Below are positions 10,060-21,600 of a DNA stretch of 64,000 bases, one piece after another (the stretch's first letter is position 1; every line of letters starts with the position of its first letter). The notes beneath the pieces are model-generated. The model worked only from the letters and a program-made list of their open reading frames with translations, had not been told where the DNA came from and searched no databases. The stretch comes from Bufo bufo (Eukaryota; Chordata; Amphibia; Anura; Bufonidae). The stretch covers positions 396,642,119 through 396,706,118 of the forward strand of contig NC_053392.1 in the NCBI RefSeq assembly GCF_905171765.1, read 5' to 3'. The position numbers and the translations under genes are program-made.

Positions 10060-11755
10060 TAAATCTAACACTTCCCTCAACAAGGCCCCAAAAATTAGGC
10101 ATACACCTGACATAAAAGAACATGTGATTATGTGGCTGGAGGTATATTAGACGGTCAGTGGATAGCAATTTTACTGTAGGCCAGTACAGGCCCCCAAAAT
10201 TAGGCATTCACCTGACAGAAAAGAACAAGTGATTATGTGGCTGAAGGTACATTAGGCGGTCACCGAATAACAATTTTACTGTAGGCCAGTGGAGTACAGG
10301 CCCCAAAAATTAGGCATTTACCTGACAGAAAAAAACAATTGATTATGTGGCTGGAGGTATATTAGACGGTCAGTGGACAACAATTTTACTGTATGCCAGT
10401 ACAGGCCCCAGAAATTAGGCATTTACCTGACAGAAAAGAACAAGTGATTATGTGGCTGGAGGTATATTAGACGGTCAGTGGATAACAATTTTACTGTATG
10501 CCAGTACAGGCCCCAAAAATTAGGCATTCACCTGACAGAAAAGAACAAGTGATTATGTGTCTGGATGTACATTAGGCCGTCACTGAATAACAATTTTACT
10601 GTAGGTCAGTACAGGCCCCAAAAATTACGCATTCACCTGACAGAAAAGAACAAGTGATTATGTGGCTGGAGGTACATTAGGCGATCACTGAATAACAATT
10701 TTACTGTAGGCAAGTGAAGTACAGGCCCCAAAAATTAGGCATTCACTTGAAAAAAGACCAAGTGATTGTGTGGCTGGAGGTATATTAGACGGTCAGTGGA
10801 TAACAATTTTACTGTAGGCCAGTACAGGTCCCAAAAATTAGGCATTCATCTGACAGAAAAGACCAAGTGATTATGTGGTGGGAGGTATATTAGACGGTCA
10901 GTGGATAACAATTTTACTGTAGGCCAGTACAGGCCCCAAAAATTAGGCATTCACCTGAAAAAAGACCAAGTGATTGTGTGGCTGGAGGTATATTAGACGG
11001 TCAGTGGATAACACTTTTACTGTAGGCCAGTACAGGCCCCAAAAATTAGGCATTCACCTGACAGAAAAGAACAAGTGATTATGTGGCTGGAGGTACATTA
11101 GGCGGTCACTGAATAACAATTTTACTGTAGGCCAGTGGAATACAGGCCCCAAAAATTAGGCATTCACCTGACAGAAAATAACTTTTACTGTAGGCCAGTA
11201 CAGGCCCCAAAAATTAGGCATTCACCTGACAGAAAAGAACAAGTGATTATGTGGCTGGAGGTATATTAGACGGTCAGTGGATAACAATTTTACTGTAGGC
11301 CAGTAGAGGCCCCAAAAATTAGGCATTCACCTGACAGAAAAGAACAACTGATTATGTGGCTGGAGGTACATTAGGTGTTCACTGAATAACAATTTTACTG
11401 TAGGCAAGTGGAGTGCAGGCCCAAAATATTAGGCATTCACCTGACAGAAAAGGCCAAGTGATTATGTGTCTGGAGGTAGATTAGAGGGTCATTGGATAAC
11501 TATTTTACTGTAGGCCGGTACAGGCCCCAAAAATTAGGCATTCACCTGACAGAAAAAAATAAGTGATTATGCGGCTGGAGGTACATTAGGTGGTCACTGG
11601 ATAAAAATTTACTGTATGCCAGTACAGGCCCCAAAAATTAGGCATTCACTTGACATAAAATAACTTGTGATGTGGCTGGAGGTACAATAGGCAGTCACTG
11701 GATAAAAATTTTACTGTAGGCCACTGGAGTAGAGGCCCTGAAAATGAGGCATTCA
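10060..11755. repeat. ~105-bp satellite array, about 16 units
   Basis: The unit is built on GGCCCCAAAAATTAGGCATT, then CACCTGACAGAAAAGAACAA, GTGATTATGTGGCTGGAGGT and ATAACAATTTTACTGTAGGC. Units are mostly 103-112 bp with one short unit near 11150-11205. Two recurring sub-types differ at ATATTAGACGGTCAGTGG versus ACATTAGGCGGTCACTG. The array ends about 170 bases from the hAT transposase remnant, and probably belongs to that element (inference). Confidence 0.9.
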
Positions 11756-11928
11756 CCTGACAGAAAAGGCCTTTTATGCCGCTATATATATATAAGAAAA
11801 GGACCATTCTTTGTTCTGGGTGGTGGCGGAAATGTGTGGGCTGGCATGAGGATATTCAATTACATTTGGTCAGCACAGGTGTTGAATTCCTCCGAGATCC
11901 ATGCCTCATTCATTTTTAGAAATGTGAG

Positions 11929-14727
11929 TTAGTCCACACTGTCGTGAGCTAGGCGAGTGCGCTTATCGGTCACGATCCCCCCTGCTGCACTGAACGTCCT
12001 TTCGGACAGGGCACTGGAAGAGGGGCAAGCCAAGAGTTCCATGGCAAATTGTGCCAGCTCTGGCCACAGGTCAAGCCTACACACCCAGTAGTCCATGGGT
12101 TCCTCGCTTCTTAAAGCGTCCACATTGCCCGCTAACCCGATGTAGTCGGACACCTGTCGGTCTAGGCGTTCCCTGAGGCTGGATCTGGAGGGCGTCTGTC
12201 GATGGGTTACTTGCAAGAATGATCTCATATCTGAAGTGACCAACACATCTTCAAACCTCCCGCTTCTTGCAGGCGCAGTAGGATTGGTACCCGCACCTGT
12301 TTTGCTGTGGGTGGAAATTCCTCTGCCAGCGCCAGCAACAGCAGAATGCAGAATCTCTCCCAACAAGGTCATCGCCCAGGAGAATGTCATCCTCGGTCTC
12401 CTTCCCCCAGCCACGGACAACACCAGGGATCCCAGAAAAGTTTAAATTCCCCCTCAAAGCCTGCTCTTCTTGCTCCTCCTCCTCCCCCCAGCCACCATCC
12501 TCCTCTGACACTTTTACTGCTAACTCCTGCTCAGATGAAGTAGCCCCCCCTGGGAATTCATTCAGCATTGAGACTTATTCATCTTCCAGCTCCTGCTCCT
12601 CGAAGGCTTGATCAATGACATGACGCAATGCACGCTCCAGAAAGAAGGCGTAAGGTACAATGTCACTGATGGTGCCCTGGCTGCAACTGACCAGTTTGGT
12701 GATCTCATCAAATGGCTGCAGAAGTCTGCAAGCATCACGCATGAGCAGCCACTGGCGTGGTGAAAAGAAACCAAGCTCTCCAGAACCTGTCCTGCTGCAG
12801 AGTTCGTATAGGTAGTCGTTAACTGCACGTTTCTGCTGTAGCAGCCTATCGAGCATATACAAGGTGGAGTTCCAGCTCGTAGGGCTGTCACAAATTAGAC
12901 GTATGACGGGCAGGTGGTGTCGTTGCTGAACGTCAGCAAGGTGAGCCATGGCCGTGTAAGATCTTCTAAAATGGCCAGAGATTTTCCTGGCCTACTGCAA
13001 GAGGTCCTGGACACTGGGTATTTGCCAACGAATCGCTGCACGACTAAGTTCAGGACGTGTGCCATGTACGACACATGTGTCATTTTGCCCTGTTTCAGTG
13101 CACTCAGCAGATTGGCACCGTTGTCGCACGCCACTTTACCAACTGTCAAATTGAGCGGGGTTAGCCACTGATCGGCCTGTGACCGCAGAGCTGAAAGCAG
13201 TGCAGGACCGGTGTTGCTCTTGGCTTCCAGGCACAACAGCCTCAGCACAGCATGGCAACGTCTCACCTGGCATGTCTAATAGGTTCTGGGGAGCTTGGGG
13301 GGTGCAGCGGAATAGGTGGTAGCAGTGAAAAAAAAGGAGTCAGCTGATGAGGAGATGGAGGATGGAGTAGGAGGAGAAGAAGAAGAGGCAGGTCTGCATG
13401 CAATCCGGGTTGGTAACACCAAATCCACATAGGTGCCACGGGTTCATGCTTGACGGCCGTCAGAAGGTTCACCCAGTGGGCAGTAAAAGTTATGTACCTT
13501 TACTGCCCGTGTTTGCTAGACCGCTGTGTGCCAGAGATATAATCAATTGCCGCTGAATGTGGCCATATAGCTCTGGTATGCTCTTCTGGGAGAAATATTT
13601 CCTTCCGGGGACCTTCCATTGTGGTGTGCCAATGGCCACAAATTTTCTAAAGACCTCCAGTCCACTAGTTTATATGGCAGTAGTTGGCGGGCTAGCAGTT
13701 CCAACAAGCCAGCGGTCAGCCATTGGGAAAGAGGGTTATCCAGCGTCATCAACTTTTTAAGCTTGAATATTTGGGCCACGGAAGCCTGCCTTCTGCCAGA
13801 TAAACGCGACGACGGCACAGTGGAAAGTGGAGTGGAGGACAAATGGACGGAGAGAAGAGAAGAGGCAGGAGGCAGGACGTGGAGCGCGGGGAGTGTGGCT
13901 TTGTGGGTTCTGACGGCGTTGCTCCAACTGGGCTTGGTGTGATGGGAGGCCAAATGCCTTCTTAAGGCAGTCGTCCCTAGGTGAGTGTTGGGCTTACCGC
14001 GACTTATGTGTTGACAGCACATGCTGCAGATGGCAACACTATTGTCAGCAGCTGACACGTTAAAAAAAGCCCACACTGCGGAGCCATGTTCCTGCGTCCT
14101 GGGAGCGCCAGATGTGACCGTGCATGGTGGATGGCTCACTCCAGATACATTTGCAGTCTGCTTTTTGCCTTCTGTGCACTGCGAGTTCTGCCTGCTTCTC
14201 CTCCTTCTCCTCCTTATCTGCTGCTCTGTCTCTTCCTCTCTTGTGGGCACCCACGTGAAGTCCATGAACAGGTAATCATCGTCACCTTCACCACTACTGA
14301 CAATAGTGATCTTGGAGTAGGCAGCAACAGTGGGGACCACCCTCCTTGGGCTGATCTGGGTACTGTCGTCAGACTGCTGGGTAGTGGCCGTTGCTACCTC
14401 CTCTTCCTGATCCGATGCCAAGAATGGCTGCGCATCAGTAAGGTCTGGGAATGGATAGGAAAATAATTCCTCTGACTCGAGTGGAGGGGCTATAGTGGTA
14501 TCTTTGGGGGTGCACACATCAGAGAGTGAGGAGGATGCAGATACAGAGGATGAGGAGGGTGCAGAAGCGGAAGGCTGAGTGAGCCACTCAACCAACTCTG
14601 GTGCCTCCTTTGACATAATCGCACGCACCTTCTCCAACTTCCCAATTAGGCTCCAGCCTGGTGCACCTGCCCAACCCCTACCACCCCTGCGGAACGGCCT
14701 GCCTCTTCCTCTGCCTGTCATTTTCAA
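11929..14727 (-). pseudogene. hAT transposase (ZBED-like), broken
   Basis: Reading 14727 to 11929. The first 394-codon block begins MKMTGRGRGRPFRRGGRG and contains a BED-type zinc finger (AICSMCCQHISRG ... LRRHLASHH). Later blocks match the hAT core: VACDNGANLLSALK and MAHVLNLVVQRFV at 12895-13266, and CDSPTSWNSTLYMLDRLL at 12575-12949. The C-terminal dimerisation region SALSERTFSAAGGIVTDKRTRL lies just before a stop at 11929. Stops and frame changes separate the blocks near 13540, 12920 and 12500, so no functional protein is made. It sits between two tandem arrays (10060-11755 and 14790-16500), the same plan as the hAT at 47226-53250. Confidence 0.88.
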
Positions 14728-14789
14728 AATGACCCTGTGCCAAAGTCCCTAGAGAAGAGCAGTATTTGTGGAAGCAGCTATATTGCAGG

Positions 14790-15468
14790 CCTCAATCAGT
14801 ATTTGGTGGAAGCCGGTATATCGCACCCCTCAATCAGTATTTTATGGAAGCAGGTATATAGAACCCATTAATCAGTATTTTGTAGAAGAAGGTATATCGC
14901 ACCCCTCAATCAGTATTTTGTGGAAGCAGGTATATTAAACCACTCAATCAGTATTTTGTGGAAGCAGGTATATTGCACCCCTCAATCAGTATTTTGTGGA
15001 AGCAGGTATATCAAACCCCTCAAATAGTATTTTGTAGAAGCAGGTATATCGCACCCCTCAATCAGTATTTTGTGGAAGCAGGTATATCAAACCCCTCAAA
15101 TAGTATTTTGTGGAAGCAGGTATATCGCACCCCTCAATCAGTATTTTGTGGAAACAGGTATATAGAACCCATGAATCAAAATTTGGTGGAAGCAGGTATA
15201 TCGCACCCCTCAATCAGGATTTTGTGGAAGCCGGTGTATCGCAGGCCTGAATCAATATTTGGTGGAAGCAGGTATATCACACCCCTCAATCTGTATTTTG
15301 TGGAAGCAGGTATATCAAACCCCTTAATCAGTATTTTATGGACGCAGGTATATAGAACCCCTTAATCAGTATTTTGTATAAGCAGGTATAGCGCACCCCT
15401 CAATCAGTATTTTGTGGAAACAGGTATATAGAACCCCATGATCAATATTTGGTGGCAGCAGGTATATC
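14790..15468. repeat. 38-bp tandem array, about 17 units
   Basis: The unit is GTATTTTGTGGAAGCAGGTA followed by TATCGCACCCCTCAATCA. Variants carry AGAACCC or CAAACCC in place of CGCACCC. The array continues after the solo LTR at 16042. Confidence 0.9.
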
Positions 15469-15473
15469 GCCCC

Positions 15474-16036
15474 TGTCATGGGGTTCCGAAGGTGCACTCG
15501 GTCCCCCATTGCCCGCAGACCTGTTGCTTAGCTTTGGGAATGAGGATTTGTGCTTGACCTCATTCCCAGGGCGGCTTTGCTGGCTGGGTGGCTCCCTGCT
15601 CCTAGTCTGCCTTGAGCGCCGAGCTGATCACTCGGTGCTCGACTGGTTGGCCTGTCGGTCATGTGACGCTGGCCACGTCACATGACCCTCACTCCCCACT
15701 ATAAATACAGGCAGCCTGCTGGCCACAGGTTGCCTGTTAATTTCTAGGTTCCTGGCTATTTGTTGGACTACTGAATACTTACCTGATCCTGTTCCCTGAC
15801 GATCCTCTGCCTGCTTAATCCGTTGTACTGCGTAGCTCTCTTGGTTCTGACCCGGTCAGTTCATGTTCCGTATTTTGTCTTGTCTGTCTTCCCTGCACAT
15901 ATCCTAAGTTAGGGACTGCCGTCCAGTTGTCCCCTGTCATCAGGACTCGTGAGGCAAGTAGGCAGGGCCAGGGGTGAGGGTGGAGCGCAGTGGTCACTAC
16001 CCTTCCCCCTGTGTGTGTGTGGACGTGACCGTTACA
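15474..16036 (+). mobile_element. Solo LTR with 5-bp target duplication
   Basis: The sequence is 563 bp, starts TGTCATGGGG and ends CCGTTACA, flanked on both sides by GCCCC (15469-15473 and 16037-16041). A TATA box (TATAAATA) lies at 15700-15707. No coding region lies between LTRs, so this is what remains after recombination between two LTRs. It interrupts the 38-bp array and so is younger than it. It shares the TGTCATGG start with the gypsy LTRs at 17204 but is otherwise different. Confidence 0.9.
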
Positions 16037-16041
16037 GCCCC

Positions 16042-16500
16042 CCTCAATCAGTATTTTGTGGATGCAGGTATATCAAACCCTTTAACCAGTATTTTGTGGA
16101 AGCAGGTATATCGTACCCCTCAATCAGTTTTTTTGGGGGCAACAGGTATATCACACCCATTGCAAATAGTTGCCCCAATAACTTTTGTCCCTCTATATAC
16201 ATGCAGTATCGCAGCAGAACCGTACACAACTGCTTCACAATTCAAATGCACTATAATATACTTTCTATGTTAGAAAGTATATTATAGCTATATCACATCC
16301 CTCAATCAGTTTTTTTGGGGGCAACAGGTATATTACACCAGTTTCAATTAGTTATTTCAATAGCGTTTGTCCCTCTATATAGCTGCGGTATGGATGCAGA
16401 ACAGCACACAACTGCTGCACAATACAAATGCACTATAATATACTTTCTATGTTAGAAAGTATATTATAAGTATATCACACCCCTCAGTATATCACACCTA
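16042..16500. repeat. 38-bp array continued, then two 160-180 bp units
   Basis: Three array units are followed by a larger duplicated segment (about 16127-16305 and 16306-16490). Each copy carries a 14-bp-arm hairpin: TATAATATACTTTC, loop TATGTTA, then its complement, at about 16253-16287 and 16436-16470. Confidence 0.8.
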
Positions 16501-16860
16501 TCGGTAGCACACCTATACCAATCCTTAAAAAGGACTTTTGTGGCCCTATTAGCTAGTGTATGGTGTCCCTAACAGTGTGTCCCTGCTCCAAAAGCAACCT
16601 CTCCCTACACTGGCAAAACACAGAATGTAAAATGGCTGCCAGATCGGGTTCTGTTATAGGGTGGGGGTGTGTCCATGTGCTGAAACGTCTCAATTGGCTG
16701 TCCTGTCACACCTGATGGATGTGTCATGGGTCAAAGTTCGGCGCAATGCAAAAGAATATGGTGCATGCGAACTTTGCCGTATGTTCACATGTTAGGCGAA
16801 TCGCGAATGAGCAAAGTTCGCCGCGAAACGTCCGCTGGGCGAACCGGAAGGCCATCTCTA
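16501..16860 (-). mobile_element. 5' terminal region and end of hAT element 1
   Basis: On the minus strand this begins TAGAGATGGCCTTCCGG at 16860 and contains several GCGAA/TTCGC subterminal motifs. It resembles the TAGAGATGAGCGAA ends of the hAT at 47226-53250. The matching left end of this element was not found, so the 8-bp target duplication cannot be confirmed. It is the upstream side of the transposase gene. Confidence 0.55.
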
Positions 16861-17203
16861 GCAGCTGACCCTGGGCATTGTTGCCCTAGTGGGCACAAAT
16901 TCTGCATTGGAGCCCAGTAGCTTCAAGTTACGTCTCTGCCTATAGACCAGCTTCTAATGTGTAATTTCTGCTGTCTGGTTGTAAGATAACTTGCTACAGA
17001 AGGAACCTCCACCTTGCTTTGTTTACAATAGGACACAAATTTCAAACCCCTTTTGGCTAAATCCCACCTGATTTATCAATGACTTTGTAAGGGGGTAATT
17101 TATCTATGGTTAGTGTGACAGACTTGTAGCAAAATCTGAAAATCTACTTTATAGCTGAACTTTACACTCTTTCAGTGGACAACTAGGCAGTGCAGTGTAT
17201 AGG
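16861..17203. other. Unassigned non-repetitive sequence
   Basis: No gene, repeat or RNA is recognised. The gypsy element at 17204 inserted at its right edge, duplicating ATAGG (17199-17203). Confidence 0.5.
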
Positions 17204-17661
17204 TGTCATGGTCTTACCTTCTTGCTGTTCTCCTTCGTTTGACATGTGCTGGCGGCCATCTTGGTTTCTGGGTTTCTTGTAGCCTTCCACCCTGCGGCTC
17301 CTCCTTCCCACTGGGAGGAGCTGGATGCCTAGCTCATATATATAGGAGGTCTGTGGCTTCAGTTCCTTGCTTGGTCCTCCTGTGTTCACATGCTTCTAAG
17401 ACTGCTGCTGCTTCTGGTTCCTGATCCTGGCTTCGTCTGACTACCCTGCTGGTTCCTGATCCTGGCTTCGTCTGACTACCCTGCTGGTTCCTGATCCTGG
17501 CTTTGTCTGACTACCCTTCTGGTTCCTGATCTCTGGCCTCTCAAAGACTCTGCTTCGGTTTCACCATTCGTTTGGACTTTTGCTTTACAGCTTTATTTTC
17601 AATAAAGCCTTCTTATTTTCACTTATCTCTTGTTGTACGTCTGGTTCATGGTTCCGTGACA
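17204..17661 (+). repeat. Gypsy 5' LTR
   Basis: This runs TGTCATGG ... CCGTGACA. A TATA box (TATATATA) lies at 17336-17343 and a polyadenylation signal (CAATAAAG) near 17600. Three direct copies of a ~33-bp unit (GGTTCCTGATCCTGGCTTCG type) lie downstream of the presumed start site. Confidence 0.95.
17369..17378 (+). promoter_or_regulatory. Predicted transcript 5' end, self-priming sequence
   Basis: GCTTGGTCCT begins 33 bases after the start of the TATA box, so it should lie at the RNA 5' end. It is perfectly complementary to AGGACCAAGC at 17664-17673, right after the LTR. Tf1 and sushi-like elements prime reverse transcription this way, with the RNA's own 5' end instead of a tRNA. Confidence 0.7.
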
Positions 17662-17663
17662 TT

Positions 17664-17673
17664 AGGACCAAGC
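17664..17673 (+). promoter_or_regulatory. Self-priming primer-binding site
   Basis: AGGACCAAGC starts two bases after the LTR end, the standard place for a primer site. It does not start with TGG as tRNA-primed sites do, and it pairs for 10 bases with the predicted RNA 5' end (17369-17378). The gag ATG follows at 17675. Confidence 0.72.
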
Positions 17674-17674
17674 C

Positions 17675-18664
17675 ATGAGTTCTGACGGTACAGGGCCATC
17701 CTCGCTACCCATGCTGGTTGCCAGACTTGATCAGCAGGATCACCTGTTGGGTCGGTTCGCTGTGGCGTTGCAAACCCTGCTTGAACGCACGGCTCATTTC
17801 GCTCCCGTTGCCGATGGGTCGGTTGTCGCTCCTACTGCCGCTCCGGTTGTTGCGCCAGAGTCTACCCCGACACCTGTTGTTGCGCCTGCGGTGTTTCGGG
17901 GTATGACCGGTTCTGCCCCTCTTCCACAGCGCTTTGGGGGAGAGCCAACTCAGTGCCGAGGTTTCCTTAACCAGGTGGGCATTTATTTCGAGTTGCTGCC
18001 ACATGCCTTTCCCACTGAGAGATCAAAGGTGGGCTTCTTGATCTCGCTGCTCTCGGACAAGGCCTTGGCCTGGGCCAGCCCTTTATGGGAGAACAACAAT
18101 CCGGTGGTTGCCGAGTTTTCCGGTTTTGTTGCTTCTCTTCGGAAGGTATTCGATGTGCCGGCTCGTGCTGCCTCTGCCGCGAAGCTCCTTATGTCCATCA
18201 GACAGGGTTCACGATCCGTAGCTGAATACGCCATTGAGTTTCGTACCCTGGCAGCAAAGGTGGGCTGGAATAATGAGGCTCTGGTCGCTGCTTTCTCTCA
18301 TGGTCTCTCGGATGCCTTGAAGGATGAGGTTGCAGCTAAGGACCTACCAGTGGAGCTCGAGTCTCTTATTTCTTTCCTGATTTTGATTGACACCAGACTC
18401 AGGGAGAGACCTTCCTTTAAGGAGAGCCTGCGGAGGTCTTCTAACAGATTGGCGCCTACGTTTGCTGTCCCACCCGTGCCTCCCTCTCCTCCCACGCCTC
18501 CTGGGGATGACTTGTCTGGGGGTGAACCCATGCAGCTGGGGTTTGCTCGCCTGTCCGAGGGGGAGAGGGTACTCCGGAGACGCGAGGGTCGATGCATGTA
18601 CTGTGGTCTCGGTGGGCATTTTCGGTTGGCATGTCCGAACCGTCCGGGAAACGCTCGTACCTGA
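17675..18664 (+). CDS. gag: Gag polyprotein of chromodomain gypsy
   Basis: This is an intact 329-codon gene. Gag forms the particle that packages the element's RNA. Residues 1-90 are Pro/Val-rich. Residues about 95-270 form a retrotransposon-gag capsid domain (FGGEPTQCRGFLNQVGIYF, KVGFLISLLSDKALAWASPL). A single CCHC knuckle CMYCGLGGHFRLAC is at residues 307-320. The start is chosen because it is the first ATG after the LTR, one base after the primer site. The frame ends TGA at 18662-18664, ten bases after the GGGAAAC heptamer that would shift ribosomes into pol. The capsid-knuckle layout is that of sushi-type elements and of PEG10. Confidence 0.95.
   Translation: MSSDGTGPSSLPMLVARLDQQDHLLGRFAVALQTLLERTAHFAPVADGSVVAPTAAPVVAPESTPTPVVAPAVFRGMTGSAPLPQRFGGEPTQCRGFLNQVGIYFELLPHAFPTERSKVGFLISLLSDKALAWASPLWENNNPVVAEFSGFVASLRKVFDVPARAASAAKLLMSIRQGSRSVAEYAIEFRTLAAKVGWNNEALVAAFSHGLSDALKDEVAAKDLPVELESLISFLILIDTRLRERPSFKESLRRSSNRLAPTFAVPPVPPSPPTPPGDDLSGGEPMQLGFARLSEGERVLRRREGRCMYCGLGGHFRLACPNRPGNART
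18646..18652 (+). promoter_or_regulatory. -1 ribosomal frameshift heptamer GGGAAAC
   Basis: In the gag frame the site reads CCG GGA AAC, that is G GGA AAC in the X XXY YYZ register. Slipping back one base gives GGG AAA CGC TCG, which is the pol frame. The identical heptamer drives frameshifting in PEG10, a domesticated sushi-type gene. The gag stop follows ten bases later. Confidence 0.85.
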
Positions 18665-21600
18665 GATCCTGTCGGGGGCAGATCTTGGGTGGAGTCTCCT
18701 CGTCCCCGGTTTCCCGTGTTGACAAACCATTGATCACTGTTGTCCTCTCCTGGGTCGGGGGCTCGGTGACGACCCAGGCGTTGGTGGACTCTGGTGCTGG
18801 TGGTTTGTTCATTGATAGTGTGTTCGCTGCCGCCAATTCCATTCCTCTGCAGGCTCGAGGTTCCCCACTGGCTCTTGAGGCGATAGACGGCAGACCCCTT
18901 CTGTCGTCACACGTGACTCATGAGACCCTTCCAGTGGGGATAGCCATTGGTGCCGTTCACAGAGAGTCGGTCTGCCTCCAGGTTATTTAGTCTCCACACT
19001 ACTCGGTGGTCTTGGGGTACCCCTGGCTCCAGAAGCATAATCCGACTTTCGATTGGAGATCGGCCGAGATCCTCTCGTGGTCACCGCAGTGTGGGGCTAG
19101 TTGCATCCATGGGTCTGTCAAGTTGCTGTGTACTTCCTCGGACTCTCTGTTGCCTCCTGAATACGAGGAGTACCGGGATGTATTCGATAAGGTGCGCGCG
19201 GTTGCCCTACCTCCGCACCGCCCATACGATTGTGCCATAGAGTTACAACCTGGTGTCGTTCCTCCTCGTGGCAAAGTCTATCCACTGTCGGTAGCGGAGA
19301 ATGAGGCCATGGAGGAGTACGTGAGGGAGGCGCTTTCACGCGGACACATTCGCAAATCCTCGTCCCCGGCAGGGGCTGGATTTTTCTTTGTGAAAAAGAA
19401 GGGCGGTGAGTTGAGGCCTTGCATCGATTACAGGGGTCTCAATCGCATCACGATCAAGAACGCTTACCCGATACCCTTGATTTCCGAGCTGTTCGATCGC
19501 CTTAAAGGGGCCACGGTCTTTACCAAACTCGACCTGAGGGCGGCATATAACCTGGTAAGGATCAAGGCGGGCGATGAGTGGAAGACCGCGTTTAACACCA
19601 GGACCGGTCATTATGAATCCTTGGTTATGCCCTTTGGGTTGTGCAATGCGCCCGCAGTCTTTCAGGAATTCATCAACGATGTTTTCCGTGACCTGTTGCA
19701 GCAGTGTGTGGTGGTCTATTTGGATGACATCTTGGTATATTCTGAATCCATGGAGGCCCACATTCTGGATGTCAGACGAGTGTTGCAACGGTTACGAGAG
19801 AACAAGCTGTTCGGTAAGCTTGAGAAATGCGAATTTCACCGATCCCAGGTAACCTTCTTAGGTTACATCATTTCCGCTGAGGGGTTCTCCATGGATCCTG
19901 AGAAGGTTTCGGCTGTCTTACAGTGGCCCCAGCCCAGTGGTCTTCGTTCCCTGCAGCGCTTTTTGGGCTTCGCCAATTATTATCGGAAGTTCATCAGGGA
20001 CTTTTCCATGCTGGCCAAGCCTCTCACGGATCTGACCAGGAAGGGCAGTAATTCCCAGGTCTGGCCGCTCGAGGCGATCCGAGCTTTTGAGGCCCTAAAG
20101 TCCGCTTTTGTGTCAGCTCCGATTCTGTCGCATCCCAACCCTGGGTTGCCCTTTGTCCTCGAGGTGGACGCGTCTGAGACGGGAGTAGGCGCCCTTCTGT
20201 CTCAGCGTAGAACACCAGAGGGTCCTCTGCTTCCTTGTGGGTTTTACTCCCGGAAACTGTCTTCCGCGGAGTGCAACTATCAGATTGGTGACAGGGAGTT
20301 ATTGGCCATCGTGCAGGCCCTTAAAGAATGGAGGCACTTGCTCGAGGGTTCGGTGGTTCCGGTTCTCATCCTGACGGACCATAAGAATCTGACCTACCTT
20401 TCTGAGGCCAAGAGATTGACACCACGTCAGGCCAGATGGGCTCTGTTCTTGTCACGTTTTAATTACGTGGTCTCCTACCTACCCGGTTCCAAGAACATCA
20501 GGGCGGATGCCCTATCACGGCAGTACTCCGAGCTGTCCAGGGAAGAGTCGATTCCGACTTCGGTCATACCTCCGAATCAGATCCTGGCCGCCATTCGCAC
20601 CAGCCTGACCTCTCCCCTGGGTGAGCAGATTTTGGCGGCTCAATCTGGTGCTCCCTCTGGGAGACCCAACGGCAGATGTTTTGTGCCTGAGGAGTTGCGC
20701 ACTCGGTTGTTGCGAACCTACCATAACTCCAAGACCGCGGGGCATCCTGGAAAGAATCAGCTGTCCTGGGCTGTTTCACGTCTGTTCTGGTGGCCTTCCC
20801 TACGTTCCGACATCGCCGCATATGTAGCGGCATGCTCCGTTTGTGCCCAAAGTAAGTCCCCTCGGCACCTTCCGTTGAGCCTTCTGCAACCCATAGCCAC
20901 CGGGGAGCGCCCATGGTCACACCTGGGGATGGATTTCATTGTGGACCTCCCTGCATCCCGAGGCCATACGGTCATTCTCATGATTGTGGATCGGTTTTCC
21001 AAAATGTGCCACTGTGTTCCTCTCAAGAAGTTACCCTCTGCACAAGAGTTGGCCACGATTTTTGCCAGGGAGGTCTTCCGGTTGCACGGTTTGCCCAAGG
21101 AGATTGTGTCGGATCGGGGGAGTCAGTTTGTGTCCAGGTTCTGGCGCGCCTTTTGCTCCCAGTTGGGGATTCATCTCTCCTTCTCCTCGGCCTACCATCC
21201 TCAGTCCAATGGGGCCGCAGAACGATCCAATCAGGCCTTGGAGCAATTCCTTCGTTGCTATGTCTCCGATCACCAAGACAATTGGGTTGACCTTCTGCCT
21301 TGGGCTGAGTTTGCCAGGAACACGGCGGTGAACTCTTCCTCTGGGACGTCTCCCTTCATGGCCAATTATGGGTTCCAACCTGCCGTGTTACCGGAGGTAT
21401 TCTCTCCCCAGGATATTCCGGCTGTGGAGGATCACCTTTCCGTCCTACGTGCTTCTTGGGTACAGATCCAGAAGTCCCTTGAGGCCTCTGCGCAGCGCCA
21501 GAGACTCCAGGCTGATCGCAGACGAGCGCCTGCTCCTTCCTACCAGGTCGGAGACCGTGTATGGTTGTCCACCCGCAACCTCAACCTTCGAGTGCCCACT

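Noticed and set aside
10060..11755. Regular repeats that could be taken for a CRISPR array
   Set aside because: Units are contiguous with no unique spacers, and the sequence is a eukaryotic transposon landscape. It is a satellite-type tandem array.
14958..15365. 135-codon repetitive ORF (WKQVYRTPQSVF-type)
   Set aside because: It is a translation of the 38-bp tandem array. The repeat length is not a multiple of three, so the frame is not conserved unit to unit.
17705..18842. Several minus-strand ORFs of 80-130 codons opposite gag and pol
   Set aside because: They are antisense shadows of intact gypsy coding sequence, with no recognisable domain.
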